Source of the DNA: Aestuariibius insulae
GTDB taxonomy: Bacteria > Pseudomonadota > Alphaproteobacteria > Rhodobacterales > Rhodobacteraceae
Direction: 5' to 3'
Length of the DNA: 64,000 bases
NCBI RefSeq assembly: GCF_040783535.2
Contig: NZ_JBFONW020000001.1
Coordinates: forward strand, 310,001 to 374,000
Numbering within the stretch: the first letter of the stretch is position 1; each line of letters starts with the position of its first letter. The notes below the pieces were generated by a model, which worked only from the letters and a program-made list of their open reading frames with translations, searched no databases and had not been told where the DNA came from. The position numbers and the translations under genes are program-made. This document shows positions 1 to 7,931 of the stretch, piece after piece.

Positions 1-108
1 AAGGCGCTCGGCGACTACGCGAAATGCGAAACGGCGATGGATCACGCCCGCGACGCGTTCAGCAAGGTGAACGGATGCGCAACCTGCGCGCCTGACTGCC
101 GCGACTGA
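1..108 (+). CDS. C-terminal end of an unidentified protein (cut by window edge)
   Basis: The first frame is open from base 1 to a TGA at 106-108 and gives the last 35 residues of a protein that starts before the window. The tail has four cysteines, three of them in a C-x2-C-x3-C cluster near the end (CATCAPDC), after a short stretch that could be helical. Codon choice is GC-rich like the neighbours. The family cannot be named from this fragment. Forty bases separate its stop from the next likely start on the same strand, so the two may be cotranscribed. Confidence 0.5.
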   Translation, partial: KALGDYAKCETAMDHARDAFSKVNGCATCAPDCRD

Positions 109-148
109 GCGCTTGCAGGCAGACCGGTTTCCCGGCACGACAAGATCT

Positions 149-1012
149 ATGCCCGGCACCCTTCTTTCCTTCGGTCACGGATATTCGGCGCAAGCCCTCG
201 ATGAGCTGCTCCTGCCACAGGGCTGGCGTGTCATAGGAACTACCCGATCCGAGGACAGTGCAGCGCGCCTTCGCGAGAGAGGTGTGGAGCCGCTGATCTG
301 GCCGGGCGAGGATGTTCGCCCTGCATTGGAGGCTGCGACACATCTATTGATCTCGGCGGCGCCAGGAGAGGAGGGCGATCCTGTCCTCATGAATCTGCGC
401 AAAGAGATCGCGGCACGCGCCGCAAACTTTCAATGGGTCGGATATCTCTCAACCACCGGCGTTTATGGCGATCATGAGGGCGATTGGGTTGACGAAAGCG
501 CCGCTCTGACACCGGCCACTAAACGCGGCGAAATGCGCGTCGCCGCAGAGACGGCTTGGGCGTCGGTTCCCGGCTTGCCGCTGCATATCTTTCGTCTGGC
601 GGGGATCTACGGACCCGATCGAGGTCCGTTCTCCAAGGTTCGCGCTGGAACAGCACGGCGGATCATAAAGGACGGGCAGGTCTTCTCCCGCATCCATGTC
701 GAGGATATCGCACAGGTCCTTGCCGCCTCGATAGCGCAGCCCAACCCCGGTGCAGTCTACAATGTCTGCGATGATGATCCCGCCCCGCCGCAGGATGTCA
801 TCGCGCATGCCGCCGAGCTTCTGGGCGTCCCGGTCCCGCCCGCCGTCCCGTTCGAAGAGGCGGATCTCTCACCGATGGCGCGCAGCTTCTACAGCGAATC
901 CAAGAAGGTCAGAAACGACCGCATCAAGACCGAGCTTGGTGTGCATCTTCGCTATCCAAGCTATCGGGAGGGGCTGCCTCATCTTCTGACCCTCGAGGCA
1001 AAGCGCGCCTGA
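149..1012 (+). CDS. NAD(P)-binding SDR/epimerase-like protein (YeeZ-like)
   Basis: About 287 residues with an extended short-chain dehydrogenase/epimerase fold. The N-terminus reads LLSFGHGYSA, a variant dinucleotide-binding loop, followed by a Rossmann-like pattern (VIGTTRSED, LISAAPGEEGDPV, YLSTTGVYGDHEGDWVDE, FRLAGIYGPDRGPF). The STTGVYGD and RLAGIYGP motifs are typical of the YeeZ-like NAD-dependent epimerase group. The substrate is unknown. I place the start at 149 (MPGTLLSF) rather than 113 because the fold begins there and the 12 extra residues do not look like part of it. The last 89 bp overlap tail-to-tail with the membrane-protein gene on the other strand. Confidence 0.8.
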   Translation: MPGTLLSFGHGYSAQALDELLLPQGWRVIGTTRSEDSAARLRERGVEPLIWPGEDVRPALEAATHLLISAAPGEEGDPVLMNLRKEIAARAANFQWVGYLSTTGVYGDHEGDWVDESAALTPATKRGEMRVAAETAWASVPGLPLHIFRLAGIYGPDRGPFSKVRAGTARRIIKDGQVFSRIHVEDIAQVLAASIAQPNPGAVYNVCDDDPAPPQDVIAHAAELLGVPVPPAVPFEEADLSPMARSFYSESKKVRNDRIKTELGVHLRYPSYREGLPHLLTLEAKRA

Positions 1013-1628
1013 TCGCCCAAGCGAGCCCGGCAAAGACAGCCAGAAGAACAAGCGCCGTCACGATGTTCGTCGCATAGAAACCAAGCCGATCGGTGAGGGC
1101 CAGATTGTTCAAAAACGGATAGGGCAGACCACTGGTAACAGAGCCCGCCGGGCTCGAATGCATCGGCTGCACAACAAATTCCGACCACAACAGATAGACC
1201 GCGACAATTCCGACAAGCCACAGCGCGGACGTGGCAGGGCGGCGAAAACTGCGATGGATGAAAAGCGCGTCGCAGATCTGCAGCGCTGGACCAAGACCGT
1301 GGAGGTAGTAGTCGAGATACCAGACCGCCCGTGTGCCATCGCGGGTTACGGAGGTCGGATCGTCGAAATAGAGACGCCAGTACAGGATGACGACCATCGC
1401 ATTGATGACGGCGACGGCCGAGATAAAGCCATCCCACCGCCGCTCGCTGCGATACTCCAGAAGCGCCATCATGCGGCTTGCGCAAAAGAACGATCCGATC
1501 AGCGCCCAGATCGTCAGATACCGAAGCGGGCCGAGCCCCTCGTCATAGTCGGAAAAGAGGATCATGCGGATCACATATCCGCCGGCCAGCAGAAAGGTGA
1601 TCCACCGATAGATCGTCACAAAAGGCAT
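924..1628 (-). CDS. Six-helix integral membrane protein (Pr6Pr / FAR-17a/AIG1-like)
   Basis: 234 residues with about six hydrophobic segments (for example YRWITFLLAGGYVIRMILF, FISAVAVINAMVVILYW, ALWLVGIVAVYLLW and the near-C-terminal ATNIVTALVLLAVFAGLAWA). The central WYLDYYLHGLGPALQICDALF stretch, with its Asp/His pair, resembles the Pr6Pr and FAR-17a/AIG1 membrane families; some eukaryotic AIG1 relatives hydrolyse lipid esters, but no activity can be assigned here. An AAGGAGA ribosome-binding site sits about 8 bases before the ATG at 1628, which decides the start over an upstream ATG at 1658. The charged C-terminal tail is encoded opposite the end of the preceding plus-strand gene. Confidence 0.7.
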   Translation of the reverse strand: MPFVTIYRWITFLLAGGYVIRMILFSDYDEGLGPLRYLTIWALIGSFFCASRMMALLEYRSERRWDGFISAVAVINAMVVILYWRLYFDDPTSVTRDGTRAVWYLDYYLHGLGPALQICDALFIHRSFRRPATSALWLVGIVAVYLLWSEFVVQPMHSSPAGSVTSGLPYPFLNNLALTDRLGFYATNIVTALVLLAVFAGLAWAIRRALPRGSEDEAAPPDSLDSEDAHQARS

Positions 1629-1767
1629 CGCTTGGGTCTCCTTTAAGGCAGAGTGCACAAACCCGCCGATCCCAGTCCAGCCTCAATGCCGTGACCTTGC
1701 GTGATGCGCTTGCTAAGGAGCAAGCAGCCCACCATATCGCGGCTCAACTCCAAGGTTTGGGAAAATC

Positions 1768-2541
1768 ATGACGCTTCGAGCCCGCATAGACGCCTTCCTT
1801 GACAGAGCGGACGTCCAGAACGCGATCATTGCGATCATCATCTTCAACGCGATCCTTCTGGGTATGGAAACCTCGCCGACGATTATGGGCGCCGCAGGCG
1901 AGCTGATCTTCACCCTAGACCGCATCTGCCTGGGCATCTTCACGCTCGAGATCCTGGCCAAGATCTATGCGCGTGGCTTCAAGTTCTTCCGCTCGGGCTG
2001 GAACCTCTTCGACTTCTTCATCGTCGGTATCTCGCTTTTGCCGCTGGCAGAGGGAATCTCCGTCCTGCGCGCGATGCGGATCCTGCGGCTCTTGCGGGTC
2101 ATCTCGGTCGCCCCGCGTTTGCGCCGGGTGATCGAGGGTTTTCTCACTGCGCTGCCCGGTATGGCATCGGTCTTTCTGCTGATGGCGATGATCTTTTACA
2201 TCGGCGCGGTCATGTCCACGAAGCTTTTTGGGCCGACTTTCCCGGAGTGGTTTGGGACGCTGGGCCTGTCCGCCTATTCGCTTTTCCAAATCATGACGCT
2301 GGAAAGCTGGTCCATGGGCATTGTCCGGCCTATCATGGAAATTCATCCCGCGGCTTGGGCATTCTTCGTGCCATTCATCATGGTGACGACATTCACCGTT
2401 GTGAACCTGATCGTGGGTCTGATCGTCAACTCGATGCAGGATGCCCACCACGAGGAAGACATGGTGAAAACGGACGCCTACCGCGACGAGGTGCTCGTAC
2501 GCCTCGAAGCGATCGAAAAGCGGCTGAACGAGATGAAGTGA
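1768..2541 (+). CDS. Bacterial voltage-gated sodium channel (NaChBac/NavAb type)
   Basis: 257 residues with the one-domain six-helix plan of bacterial Nav channels, which assemble as homotetramers in the inner membrane. The S4 voltage sensor carries arginines at every third position (R101, R104, R107, R110). The pore filter is TLESWSM at residues 177-183, the high-field-strength Glu signature (E179, W181) that gives Na+ selectivity in NavAb and NaChBac. After S6 a short coiled-coil-like tail (residues 230-257) ends in RLEAIEKRLNEM, as expected for tetramerisation. It is encoded alone, divergent from the membrane protein at 924-1628 and convergent with dxs. Such channels are widespread in marine bacteria and are linked to motility and pH or Na+ homeostasis. 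Confidence 0.92.
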   Translation: MTLRARIDAFLDRADVQNAIIAIIIFNAILLGMETSPTIMGAAGELIFTLDRICLGIFTLEILAKIYARGFKFFRSGWNLFDFFIVGISLLPLAEGISVLRAMRILRLLRVISVAPRLRRVIEGFLTALPGMASVFLLMAMIFYIGAVMSTKLFGPTFPEWFGTLGLSAYSLFQIMTLESWSMGIVRPIMEIHPAAWAFFVPFIMVTTFTVVNLIVGLIVNSMQDAHHEEDMVKTDAYRDEVLVRLEAIEKRLNEMK

Positions 2542-2548
2542 CCCGGAT

Positions 2549-4474
2549 CTATGCTCGCTTCTCGAGCGTGGCAACGCCCAGCGTGTCCAGAACCTTCCGC
2601 TCGATATCCTCGGAATTCAAAGCGGCGACCTCGTACATGTCCCGGGGGCTGGCCTGGTCGATGAAGATGTCGGGCAGGACCATGGACCGGTAGATCAGCC
2701 CTTCGTCGAATACGCCCTCTTCGGCCAGAAGCTGCGCGACATGGCTGCCGAATCCACCGACAGCGCCTTCCTCGATGGTGATGAGCGCTTCGTGATCGCT
2801 GGCCAGCTGCAGGATAAGATCCCGGTCGAGCGGTTTCGCGAACCGGGCATCCGCCACGGTCGGTGTGACCCCTTTTTGGGCAAGCGCGTCGCAGGCCTCC
2901 GACACCTCCTTGAGGCGCGCCCCGAAGCTGAGCAGGGCGACGCGGGAGCCCTCGCGAACGATCCGCCCCTTGCCAATCTCGAGCGGTTCAGGATCGTCCG
3001 GCATCTCGACGCCCACCCCTTCTCCGCGGGGAAACCGAAACGCAATGGGTCCCTCGTCATGCTCCGCGGCGGTGGCTACCATGCGCACAAGCTCAGCCTC
3101 GTCGGAAGCGGCCATGACGACCATCCCGGGAAGGTTGGCCAGATAAGCCACATCGAAGGCGCCCGCATGGGTCGCGCCATCCGCGCCCACAAGACCCGCA
3201 CGGTCGATGGCAAAGCGGACAGGAAGACGCTGCAGGGCTACGTCATGCACGACCTGATCGTAGCCGCGCTGAAGGAAGGTCGAATAGATCGCACAGAACG
3301 GACGCATCCCGCCAGCCGCTAGACCAGCCGAGAAGGTCACACCATGCTGCTCCGCGATCCCGACATCGAAACACCGCGATGCGTAGCGCTCCATGAACTT
3401 ATTCAGACCGGTTCCGTCAGGCATTGCAGCTGTCACGGCACAAATGCGCGGATCCGTTTCAGCCAGATCGATGAGCGCCTTCGCGAACACGCTCGTATAG
3501 GAGGGCGCGTTTGAGGGAGCCTTCTTCTGCTCACCGGTGATGACATCAAACTTGCCGACGCCATGCCCACGATCCAAGGCATCCTCGGCAGGTTGATACC
3601 CCTTACCCTTCTTGGTGATCGCATGGATCAGGATCGGGCCATCCGCACGAACTTTGACGGTGCGTAGCACGGCCAAAAGCTGCTCCATATCGTGACCGTC
3701 GATAGGGCCGACATAGGAAAAGCCAAGCTCCTCGAACAGCGTCCCGCCAAAGGCGAAGCCCTTGACCATGTCTTTGGCCCGGCGCGCACCTTGCTGGAAC
3801 GGCTCGGGCAAAAGTGAGACCGCGCCTTTCGCGGCGGCCTTGAGCTCTTGGAATGGCTGTCCGGCATAAAGGCGCGACAGATAGGACGACATCGCGCCGA
3901 CAGGAGGGGCGATGGACATCTCGTTGTCATTAAGGATGACAATCAGCCGCTTGCCCAGATGGCCGGCATTGTTCATCGCCTCATAGGCCATGCCCGCGCT
4001 CATCGCGCCGTCGCCGATTACTGCGATGCAATCGCCGATGCCATGTTCGGGACGTCCACCCAGATCGCGGGCCACGGCAAATCCCAGCGATGCGCTGATC
4101 GAGGTCGAGCTATGGGCCGCGCCAAACGGGTCATAGGGGCTTTCCGAACGCTTGGTGAACCCGCTGAGCCCGTCTTTCTGACGGAGCGTGCGGATCCGGT
4201 CCCGCCGTCCGGTGAGAATTTTGTGTGGGTAGCATTGATGGCTCACATCCCAGATGATCCGGTCGCGCGGCGCATCGAACACCGCATGCAACGCGACCGT
4301 CAGCTCGACAACACCTAGTCCGGCTCCTAGATGTCCGCCGGTCTGGCTGACCGCACTGATCGTCTCCGCACGAACCTCATGAGCCAATTGCTCAAGCTGG
4401 GCGTCGCTCAGCCGCTTCATGTCGGCAGGGACATGCACGGTATCGAGAAGCGGAGTATTAGGACGGTCGGTCAT
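2549..4474 (-). CDS. dxs: 1-deoxy-D-xylulose-5-phosphate synthase
   Basis: 641 residues, full length for DXS. The enzyme condenses pyruvate and glyceraldehyde 3-phosphate to DXP with thiamine diphosphate, the first step of the non-mevalonate isoprenoid pathway. Visible features are the N-terminal GGHLGAGLGVVELTVALH block, the ThDP-binding GDGAMSAGMAYEAMNNAG motif, and the transketolase pyrimidine domain with DVGIAEQHGVTFSAGLA. It is the last gene of an operon running deacetylase-xseB-ispA-dxs, 15 bases after ispA, so the precursor-forming and prenyl-elongating enzymes are made together. It ends 7 bp from the convergent Na+-channel gene. Confidence 0.97.
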   Translation of the reverse strand: MTDRPNTPLLDTVHVPADMKRLSDAQLEQLAHEVRAETISAVSQTGGHLGAGLGVVELTVALHAVFDAPRDRIIWDVSHQCYPHKILTGRRDRIRTLRQKDGLSGFTKRSESPYDPFGAAHSSTSISASLGFAVARDLGGRPEHGIGDCIAVIGDGAMSAGMAYEAMNNAGHLGKRLIVILNDNEMSIAPPVGAMSSYLSRLYAGQPFQELKAAAKGAVSLLPEPFQQGARRAKDMVKGFAFGGTLFEELGFSYVGPIDGHDMEQLLAVLRTVKVRADGPILIHAITKKGKGYQPAEDALDRGHGVGKFDVITGEQKKAPSNAPSYTSVFAKALIDLAETDPRICAVTAAMPDGTGLNKFMERYASRCFDVGIAEQHGVTFSAGLAAGGMRPFCAIYSTFLQRGYDQVVHDVALQRLPVRFAIDRAGLVGADGATHAGAFDVAYLANLPGMVVMAASDEAELVRMVATAAEHDEGPIAFRFPRGEGVGVEMPDDPEPLEIGKGRIVREGSRVALLSFGARLKEVSEACDALAQKGVTPTVADARFAKPLDRDLILQLASDHEALITIEEGAVGGFGSHVAQLLAEEGVFDEGLIYRSMVLPDIFIDQASPRDMYEVAALNSEDIERKVLDTLGVATLEKRA

Positions 4475-4489
4475 GGTCTGGCCTTTGTC

Positions 4490-5389
4490 TTATCGGTCCC
4501 GGTCAACGACGAAACGCGCGGCGTCTCTCAACGTGTCAGCCCGGCTGCCATAGGAGCCTAGCGCATCACTGGCCTCCTTCACCAGTGCCGCCGCGCGGGC
4601 CTTGGCCCCATCCAGACCAAGAAGCGACACGAAAGTTGCCTTGCCCAATGCCGTGTCCTTGCCCACCGCCTTCCCGACGGAGTGCGCGCTGCCTTCCACG
4701 TCCAGAATGTCATCCGCGATCTGGAACGCGAGCCCCAAAGCGGATCCATACCGATCCAGCGGCTCGGGATCTGCCCCGGCCATCCGAGGCCCAGCCATCG
4801 CGGACCAGCGCAAGAGCGCCCCGGTCTTGCCCTGCTGCAACTCGGTGATCTCTTCCAGGCTATACGGCGCGGTGCGCGTTTCGGCGAGGATGTCCATCCA
4901 TTGCCCCCCGACCATACCGTCATGTCCCGCCGCTTTTGCCAGCGAGCGGACCAAAGCGATCTGGCGCGCAGGCGGTCCTATCGCAGGGTCACACAAAAGA
5001 TCGAAGGCAAGCGTCTGGAGCGCATCTCCCGCCAGAACCGCAAGCGCTTCAGACCACCTCTTGTGAACGGTGGGCTTGCCACGGCGCAGATCGTCGTCAT
5101 CCATACAAGGCAGATCGTCGTGGATCAGCGAATAGGCGTGCAGGCATTCGATCGCGAGAGCAGCGGGCAGAGCCGTCTCTGGAGCGACATCATGCAAAAC
5201 CGCCCCTTCCAGGACCAGAAAACCCCGCAGCATCTTCCCGCCATCCAGCGCATAGCGCATCGATTGGGTCAGGTCGTCTTCGCGCGGGGGCAAGACCCTC
5301 TCGATATGCTGGCTTATCTGCGATTGAGCGCGGGATAGAGCATCCGGAAAGGACAGGCCTGTGGGCGACTGCACTGCGGCGTCACTCAT
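4490..5389 (-). CDS. ispA: Short-chain polyprenyl diphosphate synthase (farnesyl/geranyl)
   Basis: 299 residues of the trans-isoprenyl diphosphate synthase family. The first aspartate-rich motif lies in HDDLPCMDDDDLRRG and the second in FQIADDILDVEG; both bind Mg2+-diphosphate. Length and motif form fit IspA, which adds isopentenyl diphosphate to DMAPP and GPP to give FPP. In this group a GGPP synthase is also possible, and chain length cannot be told from the sequence alone. The start codon overlaps the xseB stop (ATGA), implying translational coupling, and dxs follows 15 bases later. Confidence 0.92.
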   Translation of the reverse strand: MSDAAVQSPTGLSFPDALSRAQSQISQHIERVLPPREDDLTQSMRYALDGGKMLRGFLVLEGAVLHDVAPETALPAALAIECLHAYSLIHDDLPCMDDDDLRRGKPTVHKRWSEALAVLAGDALQTLAFDLLCDPAIGPPARQIALVRSLAKAAGHDGMVGGQWMDILAETRTAPYSLEEITELQQGKTGALLRWSAMAGPRMAGADPEPLDRYGSALGLAFQIADDILDVEGSAHSVGKAVGKDTALGKATFVSLLGLDGAKARAAALVKEASDALGSYGSRADTLRDAARFVVDRDR

Positions 5390-5628
5390 TCAGCGTCGAG
5401 CGGCGCCGTTCCTGTCGGACGCCCATCTTCGCTCAGTGTGATCTTGGCCACCTTCTCTTCAGCTTCTTTCAGCTTCGTCTCGCAACGGGCCTTCAGGGCC
5501 GCGCCGCGCTCATAAAGCGCGATCGACTCCTCCAACGGAACGCTACCGCTTTCCAGCTTGCCCACGACTTCTTCCAAAGCGCGCATGGCATCTTCGAAGC
5601 TCATCGTCTCGACGTCCGGTTCGCTCAT
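5386..5628 (-). CDS. xseB: Exodeoxyribonuclease VII small subunit
   Basis: 80 residues, the usual size of XseB, the helical accessory subunit that binds XseA to form the single-strand-specific exonuclease VII. The core SFEDAMRALEEVVGKLESG, followed by PLEESIALYERGAAL and a charged coiled-coil segment, is the family signature. It overlaps by 4 bases both with the deacetylase upstream and with ispA downstream. This xseB-ispA-dxs arrangement is conserved in many proteobacteria. The xseA gene is not in the window. Confidence 0.95.
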   Translation of the reverse strand: MSEPDVETMSFEDAMRALEEVVGKLESGSVPLEESIALYERGAALKARCETKLKEAEEKVAKITLSEDGRPTGTAPLDAE

Positions 5629-6551
5629 TCGCCTCGCTCCTTCAACACCTCGACATGGGCTGCGGCACTGGCCGCCAGCGCCTCAAGGTCATATCCGCCT
5701 TCCAGAGAGGACACCACACGTCCCTTGCAGAGCGTTTGTGCAAGATCGCAAAGACGCTCCGTAGCCCAGCGGAAATCCTCGACCTCGAAGGTCAGACCGG
5801 CCAGCGGGTCGTCGCGATGCGCGTCAAAGCCCGCCGAGATCATGAGGAGATCAGGCTTGAACGCTTCGATGCGCGGAAAGACCTGCTGCTCCATCACCTT
5901 GCGGAACGCCGCCCCGCCAGTCCCTTCCGCGAGGGGCATGTTCAGAACGTTGTTATGAGCCCCCGTCTCATGAGCGAAGCCGGTCCCCGGATAAAGCGGC
6001 ATCTGATGGGTGGAGGTAAAGAAGATGCGGGCATCCTCCTCGACAAGATCCTGCGTGCCGTTTCCGTGATGGACATCGAAATCGACGATCGCCACTCGGC
6101 TCAGACCGTGATGGTCCAGCGCATGTTTCGCGCCCGCCGCGACAGAGCCGAACAGGCAAAAGCCCATCGGCGTTTCTTTCTCCGCGTGGTGTCCCGGTGG
6201 GCGAACGGCACAAAATGCGTTCGCCACCTCGCCTGACAGCACCATGTCGACCGCCTTGACGACCGCCCCCGCCGCGCGCCACGCCGCTTCGAGCGAGCCG
6301 GGCGACATGAACGTATCCGCATCGAGCGCGACCAGACCGGTCTCGGGCGCAGCCGCCCGGATCGCATCGATATGCGCCTGAGGATGCACGCGCAGAAGAT
6401 CGTCCTCCGCCGCCATCGGCGCCTCCCGGCGCACCAGCTCGAGCGGCTCCAGCGCGGCCATCACCGCCTTGAGCCGGCCGACCCGCTCTGCATGACCGTC
6501 GGGCGTGACATGGTTGAGGCAAGCCTCATGAGAGATCAGCGCGGTGGCCAT
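5625..6551 (-). CDS. Histone-deacetylase-family amidohydrolase (class II HDAC-like)
   Basis: 308 residues of the Zn-dependent arginase/deacetylase superfamily. Catalytic and metal-binding motifs are clear: RPPGHHAE with the His-His dyad, VDFDVHHGNGTQ carrying Asp and His ligands, PLYPGTGF, and SAGFDAHRDDPLAGL with the last Asp ligand. Bacterial members remove acetyl or longer acyl groups from polyamines, acetoin-related compounds or proteins, and the substrate here is unknown. It is the first gene of the operon leading into xseB-ispA-dxs. This linkage is common in Rhodobacterales and may only reflect shared transcription. Confidence 0.92.
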   Translation of the reverse strand: MATALISHEACLNHVTPDGHAERVGRLKAVMAALEPLELVRREAPMAAEDDLLRVHPQAHIDAIRAAAPETGLVALDADTFMSPGSLEAAWRAAGAVVKAVDMVLSGEVANAFCAVRPPGHHAEKETPMGFCLFGSVAAGAKHALDHHGLSRVAIVDFDVHHGNGTQDLVEEDARIFFTSTHQMPLYPGTGFAHETGAHNNVLNMPLAEGTGGAAFRKVMEQQVFPRIEAFKPDLLMISAGFDAHRDDPLAGLTFEVEDFRWATERLCDLAQTLCKGRVVSSLEGGYDLEALAASAAAHVEVLKERGE

Positions 6552-6584
6552 GGCGGGATCCTTCCGGAATGGATTTTGGTCAGA

Positions 6585-7280
6585 TCAGTCCGGCGCAAGC
6601 ATGTAGCCCGCGCCCCGAACGGTCTGAAGATATCGCGGCTGCTTGGGATCGGCCTCGATCTTGCGGCGCAACCGTGTGATCTGCACATCGACCGCCCGTT
6701 CCTGTGCCTGACCGTCGTCGCGCCCGAGCTCCTCGACAAGCCGCTCCCGGCTCAGCGCTTCGCCGGGGTTGCCGGAGAAAATACGCATCAACTGGCTCTC
6801 CGTCGCGGTCAGACGGACAGGATCTTCTCCCATCCACATCTCGCCGCGCTCGATATCGTACCGGATCCCGCCCAGATGAAGAACCTTCGGCACTGCCTGA
6901 TCCGGCTCGGTCGCGGGCACCCGGCGCAGGATAGCATTGATCCTCAGCAAAAGTTCTTTCGGCTCGAACGGCTTGGCCAGATAGTCGTCGGCCCCGGCCT
7001 CCAGACCGTTGATCCGATCCTCGGTCTCGCCCTTCGCGGTCAGAAGCAGAATTGGCGTGGTCATCTTTTCTCGCAATGACCGGCAGAGCGTCAGACCGTC
7101 CTCGCCCGGCATCATGACATCGAGCACGATCAGATCGAATTCCAAACCTGACAGGATCCGGCGGGCATGGTCGGAGTTCCGGGCGGATGTAATCAGAAAG
7201 CCGTTGCGCATCAGAAACTTCTGCAGCAATCCCCGGATACGCTCATCGTCGTCGACGATCAGCAGATGCGCTTCATCCAT
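6585..7280 (-). CDS. petR: OmpR-family response regulator, PetR-like
   Basis: 231 residues: a receiver domain (LLIVDDDERIRG, phosphoacceptor Asp in LIVLDVMMPGEDG, conserved Lys in YLAKPFEPKEL) followed by a winged-helix DNA-binding domain ending RKIEADPKQPRYLQTVRGAGYML. The start overlaps the upstream MarR-family gene by 8 bases. That PetP(MarR)-PetR pair is known from Rhodobacter capsulatus, where petR is needed for growth by photosynthesis and respiration and lies upstream of petABC. No sensor kinase is adjacent. Here the bc1 operon is about 18 kb away, so the pair is unlinked from its namesake. Confidence 0.85.
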   Translation of the reverse strand: MDEAHLLIVDDDERIRGLLQKFLMRNGFLITSARNSDHARRILSGLEFDLIVLDVMMPGEDGLTLCRSLREKMTTPILLLTAKGETEDRINGLEAGADDYLAKPFEPKELLLRINAILRRVPATEPDQAVPKVLHLGGIRYDIERGEMWMGEDPVRLTATESQLMRIFSGNPGEALSRERLVEELGRDDGQAQERAVDVQITRLRRKIEADPKQPRYLQTVRGAGYMLAPD

Positions 7281-7788
7281 CCTGTCCTCCCTCTTCGGTC
7301 AGGGCATCATAGCGCCGGCGCAGGTCGCGATCCATCATCGCTTCAAGCACTTGCCGAAAGCCCGCGACCGCATCGGGACCCGCTGCGCGATAGGCCGTGC
7401 GCATCCGGCTGCGCTGGGCATCGCTGAGCTCCTGTTCAAGCGCGCGCCCGTCATCGGTCAAATGCAGATGCCGCTCGCGCTTATCGCGCCGCCCCACCCG
7501 GCTTTCCACCAGACCGTCGGCGACCAGCGTCCTCAGGACTCGGTTAAGCGACTGCTTTGTCACCCCAAGAATCCCAAGAAGGTTATTGACGGTCGTCCCC
7601 GGCGACCGGTGAATGAAATGAAGCGCCCGATGGTGGGCGCGTCCATAGGATTTATCCGCGAGGATGCGGTCCGGATCGGCCGTAAAGCCGCGATAGGCAA
7701 AGAACATCGCCTCGATGCCCTGCCTGAGTTGTTCGTCTGTCAGGAAAAGGAGGCTCTGCCCTCCAGTCGTACTTCCGGTGTCCGGCAT
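7273..7788 (-). CDS. petP: MarR-family transcriptional regulator, PetP-like
   Basis: 171 residues of the MarR winged-helix family. The recognition region reads RSPGTTVNNLLGILGVTKQSLNRVLRTLVADGLVE, followed by the wing SRVGRRDKRERHLHLTDDGRALEQEL. Partnership with petR through an 8-base overlap supports the PetP assignment. The promoter faces ilvE across a 143-bp gap that holds two TTGCGCAA palindromes, candidate operators for this protein or another regulator. Confidence 0.85.
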   Translation of the reverse strand: MPDTGSTTGGQSLLFLTDEQLRQGIEAMFFAYRGFTADPDRILADKSYGRAHHRALHFIHRSPGTTVNNLLGILGVTKQSLNRVLRTLVADGLVESRVGRRDKRERHLHLTDDGRALEQELSDAQRSRMRTAYRAAGPDAVAGFRQVLEAMMDRDLRRRYDALTEEGGQDG

Positions 7789-7830
7789 GGTCGTCCTCCG
7801 TCCTTCAAACTGGAGAATAAGTCAGCGTTA

Positions 7831-7908
7831 TTGACATTCCAAGACTCAACTGATAGCTCAAATCAGATTTTGCGCAATTTTATGACAGATACGGATCAAT
7901 TTGCGCAA
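7831..7908. promoter_or_regulatory. Twin TTGCGCAA palindromes in the petP-ilvE divergent promoter
   Basis: Two perfect 8-bp palindromes, TTGCGCAA, lie at 7870-7877 and 7901-7908, both preceded by A/T-rich bases. Their centres are 31 bp apart, close to three helical turns. A TTGACA at 7831-7836 could be a -35 element for ilvE. The layout suggests a dimeric regulator binding two faces-aligned operators, plausibly PetP (MarR type). This is inference from symmetry and position. Confidence 0.5.
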
Positions 7909-7931
7909 TATAGGCAAAGATGGAGGGTGCT

